A DNA stretch of 64,000 bases, from positions 124,001-188,000 of the forward strand of contig NZ_MIKA01000023.1 in assembly GCF_001730295.1 (NCBI RefSeq), in the 5' to 3' direction. The notes beneath the pieces are model-generated. The model did not search any database. It saw nothing but the letters and a program-made list of their open reading frames with translations, and was not told the DNA's origin. The DNA comes from Enterococcus plantarum (lineage in GTDB: Bacteria; Bacillota; Bacilli; Lactobacillales; Enterococcaceae). Below are positions 8,584 through 16,689 of this stretch, piece by piece (within the stretch, counting starts at the first letter, position 1; every line of letters begins with the position of its first letter). A program made the position numbers and the translations under genes.

Positions 8584-9780
8584 TTAGTGATTTAACAAAC
8601 CTAAATCACTTTTCATCTTCAATACACGATAAACAGATTGATTTAACGCTTCTTCTGAATAACTCCCTTGTTCAATGGCTTGGATGACATAGGGAATCTG
8701 AACTTGAAATGAAGAAGATAAAATCAGATCATTCCCAGATTTCAACGCAGCGAGTCCTGCTTCTTCTTGCGTTATAAAATCAGCTAATCCTGCCATATCC
8801 ATATCATCAGTCATAATGACGCCTTGAAAGCCTAATTCATTTCGTAATAAATCATGAACAGGTTGAGAAATTGAAGCCGGCATTGTATCATCAATACTCG
8901 TCACGATATTATGAGAAACCATGATACTATCTGTTCCTGCTGCGATTCCAGCTTTAAATGGTAAAAAATCATTCCCGCGTAACGTCTCAAGACTTCTCGT
9001 ATCATACACAATCTCTACGTGTGAATCGCGATTATCCCCATAACCTGGAAAATGTTTCAATGTTGACGCAATCTGTTGTTTCTTTAATGCCTCCACACTT
9101 GCCTTAACATATTCACTTGTTTTTTCAGCATCTACACCGATTGTTCGATCATAAATAAATGCTTCGGGATCTGTTGCAACATCCGCATCTGGAAATAGCC
9201 CAACTTGAATACCATAGGATCGTAGAACGGCTGATTTTTGTTGAATATCCGAACGAATCCCTGTTAACCCAGCCTCTTGATATATTTCCATTGGTGATTT
9301 AAATGGTTCTGTTACTAAACCATTGCCCCCACTTAAGCGTGAAACCGTTCCGCCTTCTTCGTCAGATGCTATGAAAAGAGGAATCTTACTGACTTCTTGG
9401 TAAGAGGAAATTTTTTCTTTTAACGAATTCGGTGTCTCATTTTCCATATCTCGTCCAAACAAAAGGTAGCCCCCTAAATGGTACTCTTGAAGGCTTTCCT
9501 GTTGGGCTTCAATCGGTACACGAGCTAAAAAAAGTTGACCCACTTTTTCTTCCAGGCTCATTGATTTCATTAAATCATTTATTTTCTTTTCCTGCTCCTT
9601 TAAAGAAGGGTCCTGATTAGGTTGTGAGGTTTGGCTCTCTTCTACTACTTCTGTACTTGTATGTTTCGTTTCTTCTATTGGTTTTGTTTGTACAGTATTA
9701 TTACTTTTATTCACTAACCACATAATGCTAAAACTAATCCCAAAAATTAGCAGTAAAATACCAACTGCACTCGTTATCAT
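8584..9780 (-). CDS. GH3-family beta-N-acetylhexosaminidase (NagZ-like), membrane-anchored
   Basis: This 398-aa protein has an N-terminal membrane anchor (about residues 3-24), a Ser/Thr/Glu-rich linker, then a glycoside hydrolase family 3 catalytic domain (about 70-395). Visible motifs are EEKVGQLFLARV, SDEEGGTVSRL, LKHFPGYGDNRDSHVE (the NagZ-type loop carrying the Asp-His pair) and IMTDDMDM with the catalytic Asp. The family removes N-acetylglucosamine from muropeptides. With its anchor it probably acts outside the membrane on cell-wall fragments. The RpiR regulator next to it fits an amino-sugar role. Confidence 0.93.
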   Translation of the reverse strand: MITSAVGILLLIFGISFSIMWLVNKSNNTVQTKPIEETKHTSTEVVEESQTSQPNQDPSLKEQEKKINDLMKSMSLEEKVGQLFLARVPIEAQQESLQEYHLGGYLLFGRDMENETPNSLKEKISSYQEVSKIPLFIASDEEGGTVSRLSGGNGLVTEPFKSPMEIYQEAGLTGIRSDIQQKSAVLRSYGIQVGLFPDADVATDPEAFIYDRTIGVDAEKTSEYVKASVEALKKQQIASTLKHFPGYGDNRDSHVEIVYDTRSLETLRGNDFLPFKAGIAAGTDSIMVSHNIVTSIDDTMPASISQPVHDLLRNELGFQGVIMTDDMDMAGLADFITQEEAGLAALKSGNDLILSSSFQVQIPYVIQAIEQGSYSEEALNQSVYRVLKMKSDLGLLNH

Positions 9781-9971
9781 CGCTTTATTATTGATTGTCG
9801 TTCCTCCTTGCTCATTTCGCTGATCTTTATCAGTGTGCTTATATTATAAGTAGGTTTTATCAAAACAGTCAATTTTTTTCACCTGCATACGCCTTATATT
9901 TTTGACAAAAAAACGTTACCATGAGATGCTCTTCTCGTAATCAATACAAAAAGAAAGAAGGTTGGATTTTT

Positions 9972-10370
9972 ATGGCAACAATGGTGTTTGTAAATTTTCC
10001 AGTCACAGATGTAAAGCATTCTACAGCATTTTATGAAAAATTAGGTTTCAAGAAAAATGAAGAATTTTCTACTGACGAGACAAGTTCAATGGTTTGGGAT
10101 GATCATTTTTGGATTATGCTGTTAAATCACGATTTTTATAGTAAATTCATCAAAGATAAAAATATTGCAGATACGAAAACGACGAGTGGTGCTTTGATTG
10201 CATTTAGTATGGACAGTGCCGATGCTGTGAAGAAATTTGCTGAAACAGCTAAAGCAAATGGTGGTGATTATTATAAAGTGGATATGGGGATTCCTGAAGA
10301 TATGATGTTTGGACTTGAAGTGCAAGACCCAGATGGAAATTCTTTGGAACCTAATTGGATGAAGATGTAA
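9972..10370 (+). CDS. VOC/glyoxalase-family protein
   Basis: A 132-aa single-domain VOC protein beginning MATMVFVNFPVTDVKHST, with the paired beta-alpha-beta modules and the ending QDPDGNSLEPNWMKM. It resembles the group often annotated as glyoxalase/bleomycin-resistance or extradiol dioxygenase-like protein. The true reaction is unknown. The start at 9972 follows AGAAGG. The longer frame from 9921 lacks a ribosome-binding site. It is a single-gene unit. Confidence 0.9.
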   Translation: MATMVFVNFPVTDVKHSTAFYEKLGFKKNEEFSTDETSSMVWDDHFWIMLLNHDFYSKFIKDKNIADTKTTSGALIAFSMDSADAVKKFAETAKANGGDYYKVDMGIPEDMMFGLEVQDPDGNSLEPNWMKM

Positions 10371-10389
10371 ATTTTCATTTATTGTTTAA

Positions 10390-10632
10390 GAAGTTGAGAT
10401 GTAACTCGTAGCGTTATGTCTCGATTTCTTCTTTGCAAAAAAAATGTTGGGCCAGGAATGTTTAATCCCGAGAAATAAGAAGGAATTTACGACAATTGAT
10501 CTTCAAATTTTTGTGACCAAGTAGATCCTGTGCAACATCAGCTTATTTCCGAAGGGATTGCTCCTGGTCCCACCATTTATACGGATTCCATGTGAGTGGG
10601 ATATGACTCAAAGAGTTGTGTCCCACTTACTA
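10390..10632. repeat. Composite intergenic palindromic element (three nested hairpins)
   Basis: Three imperfect inverted repeats lie in tandem. The first is 10390-10431 (GAAGTTGAGA... / ...TCTCGATTTCTTC). The second is 10447-10573 (TGGGCCAGGA / TCCTGGTCCCA outer arms and AATCCC..GAAATAAG / CTTATTTC..GGGATT inner arms). The third is 10595-10627 (AGTGGGATATGACTC / GAGTTGTGTCCCACT). The third hairpin and the adjoining GGATTCC motif recur, in related form, downstream of two other genes in this window. It lies between the VOC gene and the end of thiT and may also terminate one or both. No protein-coding frame is seen. Confidence 0.7.
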
Positions 10633-10681
10633 AAATAGTTACCTTTTATACAATCCAATCCTGTTATTCAGCACTATTATT

Positions 10682-11266
10682 CTATTGTCCCATTCGTGTA
10701 CTATTTGTAGGAGTAAACAAATGAGGATTGATTTTGAGAAGTAAAAGTAAAATAATAGACGTCGCAATTGCTGTAGCCACACCACTTAACCCATTCATCA
10801 CGAGAGAAAACAACCAAGGATTCATTCCCCACAGGGCAAAACTTCCCCAGAATAGAACGCCTGCAATAAAATGCCAGAAATAACGCATCAGTGTGCCAAA
10901 AAAAGACGCATATAGAATGATTCGACCACTCTTTGTGTAGTCTTTCTCTCCGATTGCTTGTTGTAGTTTCCCGCTATAAACTCCAGCAAATCCAGCAAAT
11001 CCAAAAGCTAAAATATACTCAATAATCACTTGTGCAGGCATTAAATAATACACTTGCGCCAATGGAAAATGCAGCAATCCCCAGATAAACGCAGAAAAGA
11101 ATCCAGCCTTTGTTCCTCTTCTTAACGCATAAAGAGTCAAAGGAATCATTCCCAGTGAGATAGAAAAACTACTCCCAATATTTGTTGGAATAAGGGATAA
11201 AACCATTGCAATTGCAGCTACAATCGTTCCCTCAATCCAAACGCGTAATTCTGATGTTCTTTGCAT
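10682..11266 (-). CDS. thiT: Energy-coupling factor thiamine transporter S component ThiT
   Basis: This 194-aa membrane protein has six helices and the ThiT pattern: RVWIEGTIVAAIAMVLSLIP at the N terminus, ISLGMIPLTLYALRRGTKAG in the loop-1 region, and aromatic residues (FWHFIAGVLFWG) that line the thiamine site. It binds thiamine and joins the shared EcfA-A'-T module for import. A TPP riboswitch directly upstream confirms the substrate. The start has AAAGGGAGG 8 bp upstream. Confidence 0.97.
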   Translation of the reverse strand: MQRTSELRVWIEGTIVAAIAMVLSLIPTNIGSSFSISLGMIPLTLYALRRGTKAGFFSAFIWGLLHFPLAQVYYLMPAQVIIEYILAFGFAGFAGVYSGKLQQAIGEKDYTKSGRIILYASFFGTLMRYFWHFIAGVLFWGSFALWGMNPWLFSLVMNGLSGVATAIATSIILLLLLKINPHLFTPTNSTRMGQ

Positions 11267-11328
11267 AAAAAAATCCTCCCTTTAGAACGACCAATTCACA
11301 AAGGAGGAGTAAAAGTATTTATTTACTC

Positions 11329-11415
11329 CATCACAATTCCTACGCTCGTACTAACGAACAGGTTCAAGGGTTTAGAGTGGTTACTCATTCTCAGCCATGG
11401 CTCCCCTTTGTGATG
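11329..11415 (-). promoter_or_regulatory. TPP riboswitch (THI element) of thiT
   Basis: Read on the minus strand, the P1 helix CATCACAA / TTGTGATG encloses GGGGAGCC, GGCTGAGA, CCCTTGAACCTG and AGCGTAGGAA, the conserved core of the TPP riboswitch. Downstream, CTCCTTTGTGA can pair with the 5' side of P1 (TCACAAAGG), and CCTCC can pair with the thiT ribosome-binding site GGAGG. TPP binding should therefore reduce thiT expression. Confidence 0.96.
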
Positions 11416-11440
11416 GGTTCTATTTAATTTTTAGTGGTTA

Positions 11441-11780
11441 TCATATGATTGACAACATCAGAATCGTACCATGCTCCTCTTTAAAAGTAAAGGAATTAGG
11501 CATTTCAATCTTATCAGACCACTTGAACCCAACAACGTGTTTGCGGCTTTCTTCTGGTGGGTACATCCTATTGACAGTTCCCCCCTCTTTATAGAAAATA
11601 TAGGCCATCTCGATATCGTCTACTTCAAAACTAGATACCTCTAATGGATTATACGGAAACTTCATATCTCGTTCACATAAACTTTTTTTCGATCCATGCC
11701 AATTTTTTTATCTTTTCTGTAGCTGAGATCGTTTCAAATTCGCTTTTAGAGACCTATTTAAACTCTACTTTACAAACCAA
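11441..11780 (-). pseudogene. Decayed small gene, about 110 codons, one stop and one frameshift
   Basis: The frame from 11665 to 11441 reads as a coding-like 74-residue segment (KFPYNPLEVSSFEVDDIEMA and onward). Upstream, across a T7 run at 11683-11689, another frame continues SKSEFETISATEKIKKLAWI without interruption. Removing one base from that run joins the two. Further upstream is a TAG, then LVCKVEFK after a TTG with AGAGGAG upstream. The simplest reading is a roughly 110-aa gene disabled by a nonsense codon and a 1-nt insertion. I do not recognise the family. Confidence 0.55.
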
Positions 11781-12103
11781 TTTATGCTCCTCTTTTCTGT
11801 TTGATATAGATTATTATTACGGGAGAAGTTTTTAACAACAACGAATATAATTGAAAAGATTTTTTCATAAAGCACTTGGAATCCGGAAGAGTGAAAACGC
11901 CTTTATTCGACTTTGGTAGAAACAATAGCAAATAAGAGTATTTCATTAATTAACGATGCAAATCTCTCCATTTCGCTCATCAAAGAGGTCAGGATCGGAT
12001 CTTCTTTGGATTTTTCACATTTATTTAGCAATAAATACCTAGAAAATGGCGATGTAGTTTGCTATAGTGGAGATGTTTGAAAAATATAAATTAGAGGTGG
12101 ACA
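11781..12103. other. Intergenic region upstream of the DUF2871 gene
   Basis: A+T-rich sequence with no supported gene. GCTATAGTGG near 12061-12069 could be the -10 region of the DUF2871 promoter. GGAATCC at 11877-11884 resembles a short part of the dispersed repeats elsewhere in the window, but the match is too short to call. Confidence 0.45.
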
Positions 12104-12505
12104 ATGAAAAAATTAGTTAGAGTTAGTATGGTTTATATGATAGTTGGATTGTTAGCGGGTATTTTTTATCGTGAATTTACAAAATGGAATGACTTTACTG
12201 GCGAAACACAACTTAGTGTTCTACACACACATATTTTGATTTTAGGTATGTTCTTTTTCCTGATTGTTTTACTTTTGGAAAAAAACTTCCAATTGAGTAA
12301 CGAGAAAAACTACAAAAAATTCTATATGATTTATAATATGGGGCTCGGTATCACTTTATTGATGATGATCGTTCGAGGTAGTTTACAAGTATTGGATTAT
12401 CCAGAATCTGCAGCAATAGCTGGAATAGCTGGATTAGGACATATTATAATCACAGTCGGATTAGCTTATTTCTTCCAAGTTTTATTTCAAGCAGTCAAAG
12501 AGTAA
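12104..12505 (+). CDS. DUF2871 family four-helix membrane protein
   Basis: This 133-aa protein has four membrane helices. Between helix 1 and helix 2 is QLSVLHTHILILGM, and REF...HTH spacing is reminiscent of small haem-copper-related membrane families, consistent with what I recall of DUF2871. Its function is unknown. The start has AGAGGTGG 6 bp upstream. It is a single-gene unit ending at a strong terminator. Confidence 0.85.
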   Translation: MKKLVRVSMVYMIVGLLAGIFYREFTKWNDFTGETQLSVLHTHILILGMFFFLIVLLLEKNFQLSNEKNYKKFYMIYNMGLGITLLMMIVRGSLQVLDYPESAAIAGIAGLGHIIITVGLAYFFQVLFQAVKE

Positions 12506-12586
12506 GTTGATACGATATACAACTCTTTAAAAAATTTATGTTCTCACTGTATGGTCATTCGTTTAACCGTGTAGAACATATTAAAA

Positions 12587-12646
12587 AGTACGCCCCTAAA
12601 GGTAGAACAAAAAAATCTACCTTTAGGGGCGTACTCTATTTTTTTT
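12587..12646 (+). terminator. Strong terminator after the DUF2871 gene
   Basis: A perfect 20-bp stem (outer AGTACGCCCCTAAAGG) with a 9-nt A-rich loop is followed by CTATTTTTTTT. It may also work for the convergent PAP2-LCP gene. Confidence 0.92.
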
Positions 12647-12730
12647 GCTTTGGAAACAATAAGGTTTTAAAAGATCCATCCAATGTTGTAACTAACAATT
12701 GACTAATGGACACTTGATGCTACACACATA

Positions 12731-14293
12731 CTATTCTAAATTTAATTGTTTCTTCAATGCCAATGTAACTTTTTCTTTTTCTGTTTCAGGAATAATTTGA
12801 TAAGAAATACCTTCCTCACCCGTATAACCATCACCAGTAAAGTCTTCGCCTTGCATTTGATAGCTTTCAATGTTCTCTAGTGCCTTTTGATAATTTTTCA
12901 TCAACAGCATCATTTGATCTAATGTCATATCTGTCTGGCCATTTTCACCAATAACATCTAACAACTCTTGATAACGAAATACACTTTTCATCGACAGTAA
13001 TTCTTTAGTCAACTGAATCGTCACTTCTCGCTGTCTTTTTTGTCTACCGTAATCCCCTAGCGGATCTTCATAACGCATCCTTGCGTACTGTAAGGTTTCC
13101 CAACCACCTAGATGCTGTTCCCCTTTAGGATAATGGATTCCTTCGGCGTCAAAGGCAAAATCATTATTAACAGTGACGCCTCCGACAGCATCACTTAATG
13201 CAGCTAATCCATCCATATTGATCACAAAATAATGATTGATTGGGATGTCTAAATAATGCTCGATCGTATCAATCATCATTTCCTCACCACCAAAAGAATG
13301 CGCATGATTGATTTTATCGTATGCCCCTTCTTTTCCAATAATTTCTACGTAGGCATCTCTAGGTATGCTTGTAATCGTTGTTTTCTTTAATTGATCATTA
13401 ACTGTCACGACCATGATCGTATTTGCTCGAAAATCTGTTTGACGCTTTGAGTCATTTGCAATGCCTAGAAGTAAAAAACTTACGGGTTCACTATTGTTCA
13501 GTTCTACTGGCTTGGTGTTTCGATTCAGTGGTTGATATATTTTATCTGCTGTTTTTTGCACATTCTTAAACACAGTCGCGCCATATGCAGATGCACCTGC
13601 AACAGCCAATAACACAAGTGTTAAAGCGCCTAAAATCGTTTTTTGCACAAAACGTTTTTTATCATCTGACGTTGAAAATGTCCTGTTAAGGAACATTCTT
13701 TGAAGGCAAACGTACGAAAGATTTACCCATGAAAAACTTAAAAGAAATCCACCAATAACATCACTCGGATAATGGACTCTCAAATAAATTCGACTTATTC
13801 CAATCAAAACAACATAGAGGATCAACATCGTTTTTAAAAGTTTGTCTTTTCTTTTTTGTGTCACTAACAAAATTGAGCATACCAAGCACATAGCTAAAAG
13901 TGAATGACCACTTGGAAAACTGTATGACGAACGCTCAGCTAACTGCGACACATCAGGTCTTGCCCTTGCAACAATATGCTTTAAGATAAACCCCAAAGCA
14001 CTAACAACCAAAACGTTACTACTCAGCCAAAATGCCAATAATGGTTGTTTTTTCCGCCAAAGTAAAAATGAACTAATTAAGCTTACACTAAAAATTGGTA
14101 CAATGGTTGCCGTCTTAGCAAACAGATTCACACTGCTCGTAATCATCTCGTTTGGTTTCCAATTAAATTGATAAATCGCTGAATCAATCTGATGAAACCA
14201 CGAGACATTCTGAACAACTAAAAAGGTCAGCACCACAAATAATATGGTACTTAAAATTGCGGGGGTAAACTTTTTTTCTTTATACGTATTCAT
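12731..14293 (-). CDS. PAP2 phosphatase fused to LytR-CpsA-Psr (LCP) ligase
   Basis: One 520-aa membrane protein carries two envelope enzymes. The first 215 residues have six helices and the PAP2 motifs KHIVARARP, SFPSGHS and SRIYLRVHYPSD, the signature of phosphatases acting on undecaprenyl pyrophosphate or lipid phosphates. After a further helix (about 218-240) comes an extracellular LCP domain with SIPRDAYVEI, DKINHAHSFGG and RYEDPLGDYGRQKRQR, which includes the Arg and Asp residues that bind the lipid pyrophosphate. LCP enzymes attach teichoic acids or polysaccharides to peptidoglycan and release the undecaprenyl carrier, which the PAP2 half could recycle. Such fusions exist in Firmicutes. 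An M-box lies upstream, which suggests Mg2+ control. Confidence 0.95.
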   Translation of the reverse strand: MNTYKEKKFTPAILSTILFVVLTFLVVQNVSWFHQIDSAIYQFNWKPNEMITSSVNLFAKTATIVPIFSVSLISSFLLWRKKQPLLAFWLSSNVLVVSALGFILKHIVARARPDVSQLAERSSYSFPSGHSLLAMCLVCSILLVTQKRKDKLLKTMLILYVVLIGISRIYLRVHYPSDVIGGFLLSFSWVNLSYVCLQRMFLNRTFSTSDDKKRFVQKTILGALTLVLLAVAGASAYGATVFKNVQKTADKIYQPLNRNTKPVELNNSEPVSFLLLGIANDSKRQTDFRANTIMVVTVNDQLKKTTITSIPRDAYVEIIGKEGAYDKINHAHSFGGEEMMIDTIEHYLDIPINHYFVINMDGLAALSDAVGGVTVNNDFAFDAEGIHYPKGEQHLGGWETLQYARMRYEDPLGDYGRQKRQREVTIQLTKELLSMKSVFRYQELLDVIGENGQTDMTLDQMMLLMKNYQKALENIESYQMQGEDFTGDGYTGEEGISYQIIPETEKEKVTLALKKQLNLE

Positions 14294-14417
14294 GTTTAAA
14301 ATCCCTTCATTTCATAAATTAAATAACATCGCTCACACATTGTCAGTATTCCTAAAAAAACACAAGTAGGCCCAATGACATTGCACGATCAGTCAATACA
14401 TTCATTATTCGCCAAAA

Positions 14418-14456
14418 GAAAAAAGCCAAACATTTTTTTCCTAAGACGTTTGACTT
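14418..14456 (-). terminator. Intrinsic terminator forming the M-box expression platform
   Basis: Minus-strand AGTCAAACG / TGTTTGGCT stem followed by TTTTTTC. It lies just downstream of the M-box aptamer and 125 bp before the PAP2-LCP start, the usual position for an Mg2+-induced terminator. Confidence 0.82.
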
Positions 14457-14459
14457 TCA

Positions 14460-14622
14460 ATCAATCTCATCGTCTGAGTTTTAGCACTATACAACGTAAA
14501 GAAACATTCTTAGCTATTTTATGAAAAGCCTTAATTCGACCATTCCTGTTTTACACATTGGCGTCTTTCGACGTTTCTGCGCAATAGCCTATGTTTGTAT
14601 AGGAGCCTCACCTAACAAGGTT
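14460..14622 (-). promoter_or_regulatory. M-box (ykoK) magnesium riboswitch
   Basis: On the minus strand the transcript contains, in order, GTTAGGTGAGGCTCCTATAC, AGGCTATTGCGCAGAAACGT, CGAAAGACGCCAATG, AACAGGAATGGTCGAATTAAGGC-type segments. These are the conserved blocks of the M-box aptamer, which folds on binding Mg2+. M-boxes usually control Mg2+ transporters (mgtE, mgtA, corA). Here the next gene on that strand is the PAP2-LCP fusion. I recognise the motif from memory, and a covariance search would confirm the exact ends. Confidence 0.9.
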
Positions 14623-14643
14623 ATTTATCTATTTATTTTTTTA

Positions 14644-14672
14644 AGAATACCGTTGACAAAGTTTTTTTTCAA
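14644..14672 (-). promoter_or_regulatory. Promoter upstream of the M-box
   Basis: TTGAAA (14667-14672) and TATTCT (14644-14649) are separated by 17 bp. Transcription would start about 15 nt before the M-box aptamer. Confidence 0.75.
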
Positions 14673-14726
14673 GTTATTTTAAGGGACTTTATTTTTTCTT
14701 AATCAATATTAAGGAAGTTTTTTTTA

Positions 14727-14815
14727 GAAAAAGAAAAGACTGAGACATCACTCTATGAGTCATATCTCAGTCTCAAAGAATCCGAAAAACCGGTAGGAGC
14801 AGAAACAACTCCCTC
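14727..14815 (-). repeat. Dispersed enterococcal-type repeat acting as terminator of the ABC exporter operon
   Basis: The hairpin GACTGAGA...TCTCAGTC (14738-14772) has a loop with ACTCTATGAGT and is followed on the minus strand by TTTTCTTTTT. Adjacent sequence AAAGAATCCGAAAAACCGG, then AGCAGAAACAACTCCC, matches the copy at 19718-19812 in layout. It begins 17 bp after the stop of the upstream ABC gene. Confidence 0.75.
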
Positions 14816-14831
14816 TTCTTTCAACTATTGT

Positions 14832-16673
14832 TTATTGATCTAGCTCTTCAAATTGAGAATTATAAAGCGATGCATAGTAGCCACCAGCAGCAAGCAACTC
14901 TTCATGTGTTCCTTGTTCTTTGATATCTCCGTCTTGCATATAAAGGATTTTATCTGCATCTTTAATTGTTGACAAACGGTGAGCGATAACGAACGATGTG
15001 CGGCCAGCCATCAAGTTATTCATGGCGCCTTGAATCAAGCCTTCTGTCCTTGTATCAACAGAAGATGTTGCTTCGTCAAGAATCAAAATCGGTTTGTCCG
15101 CTAAAATAGCGCGAGCAATGGTTAATAATTGTTTTTGACCTTGAGAAATATTAGAAGATTCTTCATTTAATTCCATATTGTAACCACCTGGTAAGGTTTG
15201 GATAAAATGATGAACATGGGCAGCTTTTGCCGCTTCATAAACTTCTTCATCTGTTGCATCTAACCGACCATAACGTAGATTTTCCATGATAGTTCCTTTA
15301 AATAGCCATGTATCTTGTAAAACCATTCCGATATTTTTGCGTAAATCTGCACGGTTAAAGTCTTTGATATTGTATCCATCGATTTTGATCGCACCAGATG
15401 TTACATCGTAAAATCGCATCAATAGTTTGACCATTGTTGTTTTACCTGCACCAGTCGGCCCAACGATTGCCACTGTTTGACCAGGATCAACGTGTGAACT
15501 GAAATCATTGATGATGATTTTGTCTGGAGTGTAGCCAAAACGAACATGTTCAAAGTCGACCATTCCTTTGGCTTTGTCAAGTTTAACTGGGTTTGGTACT
15601 GTTTGTGCTTCTTCATCTTCTTCTAAGAATTCAAAGACACGTTCAGCTGATGCTGCCATTGATTGAAGTAAGTTTGAAACTTGCGCCAATTGAGCAATAG
15701 GTTGTGTCAAGTTACGCACGTATTGGATAAAGGCTTGGATATCTCCAACTGTGATTGTACCGTTATAGGCTAAAATCCCACCAAAAATCGCTACAGCAAC
15801 ATAGCCTAGGTTTCCTACAAAATTCATAATAGGTTGCATTAAACCAGAAAGAAATTGTGACTTCCAAGCTGATTTGAATAAAACGTCATTTTGCGTTTTG
15901 AATTCTTCAAGAGAGTTTTCTTCATCATTGAATAGACGTACGATGTTGTATCCACCGATTGTTTCTTCGACTTTACCATTGATAACCCCAAGATATTCTT
16001 GTTGTGTTTTGAAGTATTTTTGCGAATTTTTCACAACAATTAAAATCAAGATCATTGAAATCGGTACGATCAAAATAGCAATACCGGTCATTTGAACGGA
16101 AATCGATAGCATCATGACAATAACCCCAATGATGGTAAAGACTGATGTGATTAACTGAGTGATGGATTGGTTTAATGACTGTCCTAAAGTATCTACGTCA
16201 TTGGTGATCCGAGATAATACTTCACCCGTTGTACGACTTTCAAAATAATTCATTGGCATGCGATTGATTTTTTCTGAAATTTCTTTACGCATCCGATACG
16301 TTATCTTTTGCGAAATCGTTGACATGATCCAGCCTTGAACAATCCCGAAAACAGATGCCACTAAGTAAAGTCCTAACATAAAGAGTAAGATTCCACCAAT
16401 TTTATTGAAATCAATACCACCGGTTCCTTGATATTTTTTAATCAAGCCATTAAATAATTCTGTGATTGCTTGTGATAAGATTTTGGGACCCCAAATGTTA
16501 AATACAGTTGAAGCAATTGCAAAGATCATTACAAAGAAAACGGGTATTTTATAAGCACCAATATAGGAGATTAATTTTTTTAGTGTTCCTTTAAAATCTT
16601 TGGCTTTTTCCACTGGAGCGCCTTGTCCAGGTCCGCGTCCGCCACGAGGGCGATTTTGTGTTTGTTCTGCCAT
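14832..16673 (-). CDS. ABC exporter half-transporter with consensus ATP site (EfrD-type)
   Basis: This 613-aa protein has six membrane helices (about residues 40-330) and a C-terminal ATPase domain with IVGPTGAGKTT, the signature variant SQGQKQLLTIARA, and the consensus Walker B ILILDEATSSVDT followed by the His-loop IAHRLSTI. It pairs with the 793-aa half-transporter 16 bp upstream to form a heterodimeric multidrug exporter, as in EfrCD, LmrCD or BmrCD. The N terminus is a Gly/Arg-rich soluble segment. The marR gene precedes the pair, which suggests drug-responsive control. Confidence 0.93.
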   Translation of the reverse strand: MAEQTQNRPRGGRGPGQGAPVEKAKDFKGTLKKLISYIGAYKIPVFFVMIFAIASTVFNIWGPKILSQAITELFNGLIKKYQGTGGIDFNKIGGILLFMLGLYLVASVFGIVQGWIMSTISQKITYRMRKEISEKINRMPMNYFESRTTGEVLSRITNDVDTLGQSLNQSITQLITSVFTIIGVIVMMLSISVQMTGIAILIVPISMILILIVVKNSQKYFKTQQEYLGVINGKVEETIGGYNIVRLFNDEENSLEEFKTQNDVLFKSAWKSQFLSGLMQPIMNFVGNLGYVAVAIFGGILAYNGTITVGDIQAFIQYVRNLTQPIAQLAQVSNLLQSMAASAERVFEFLEEDEEAQTVPNPVKLDKAKGMVDFEHVRFGYTPDKIIINDFSSHVDPGQTVAIVGPTGAGKTTMVKLLMRFYDVTSGAIKIDGYNIKDFNRADLRKNIGMVLQDTWLFKGTIMENLRYGRLDATDEEVYEAAKAAHVHHFIQTLPGGYNMELNEESSNISQGQKQLLTIARAILADKPILILDEATSSVDTRTEGLIQGAMNNLMAGRTSFVIAHRLSTIKDADKILYMQDGDIKEQGTHEELLAAGGYYASLYNSQFEELDQ

Positions 16674-16689
16674 TATTATTCGCTCCTCC

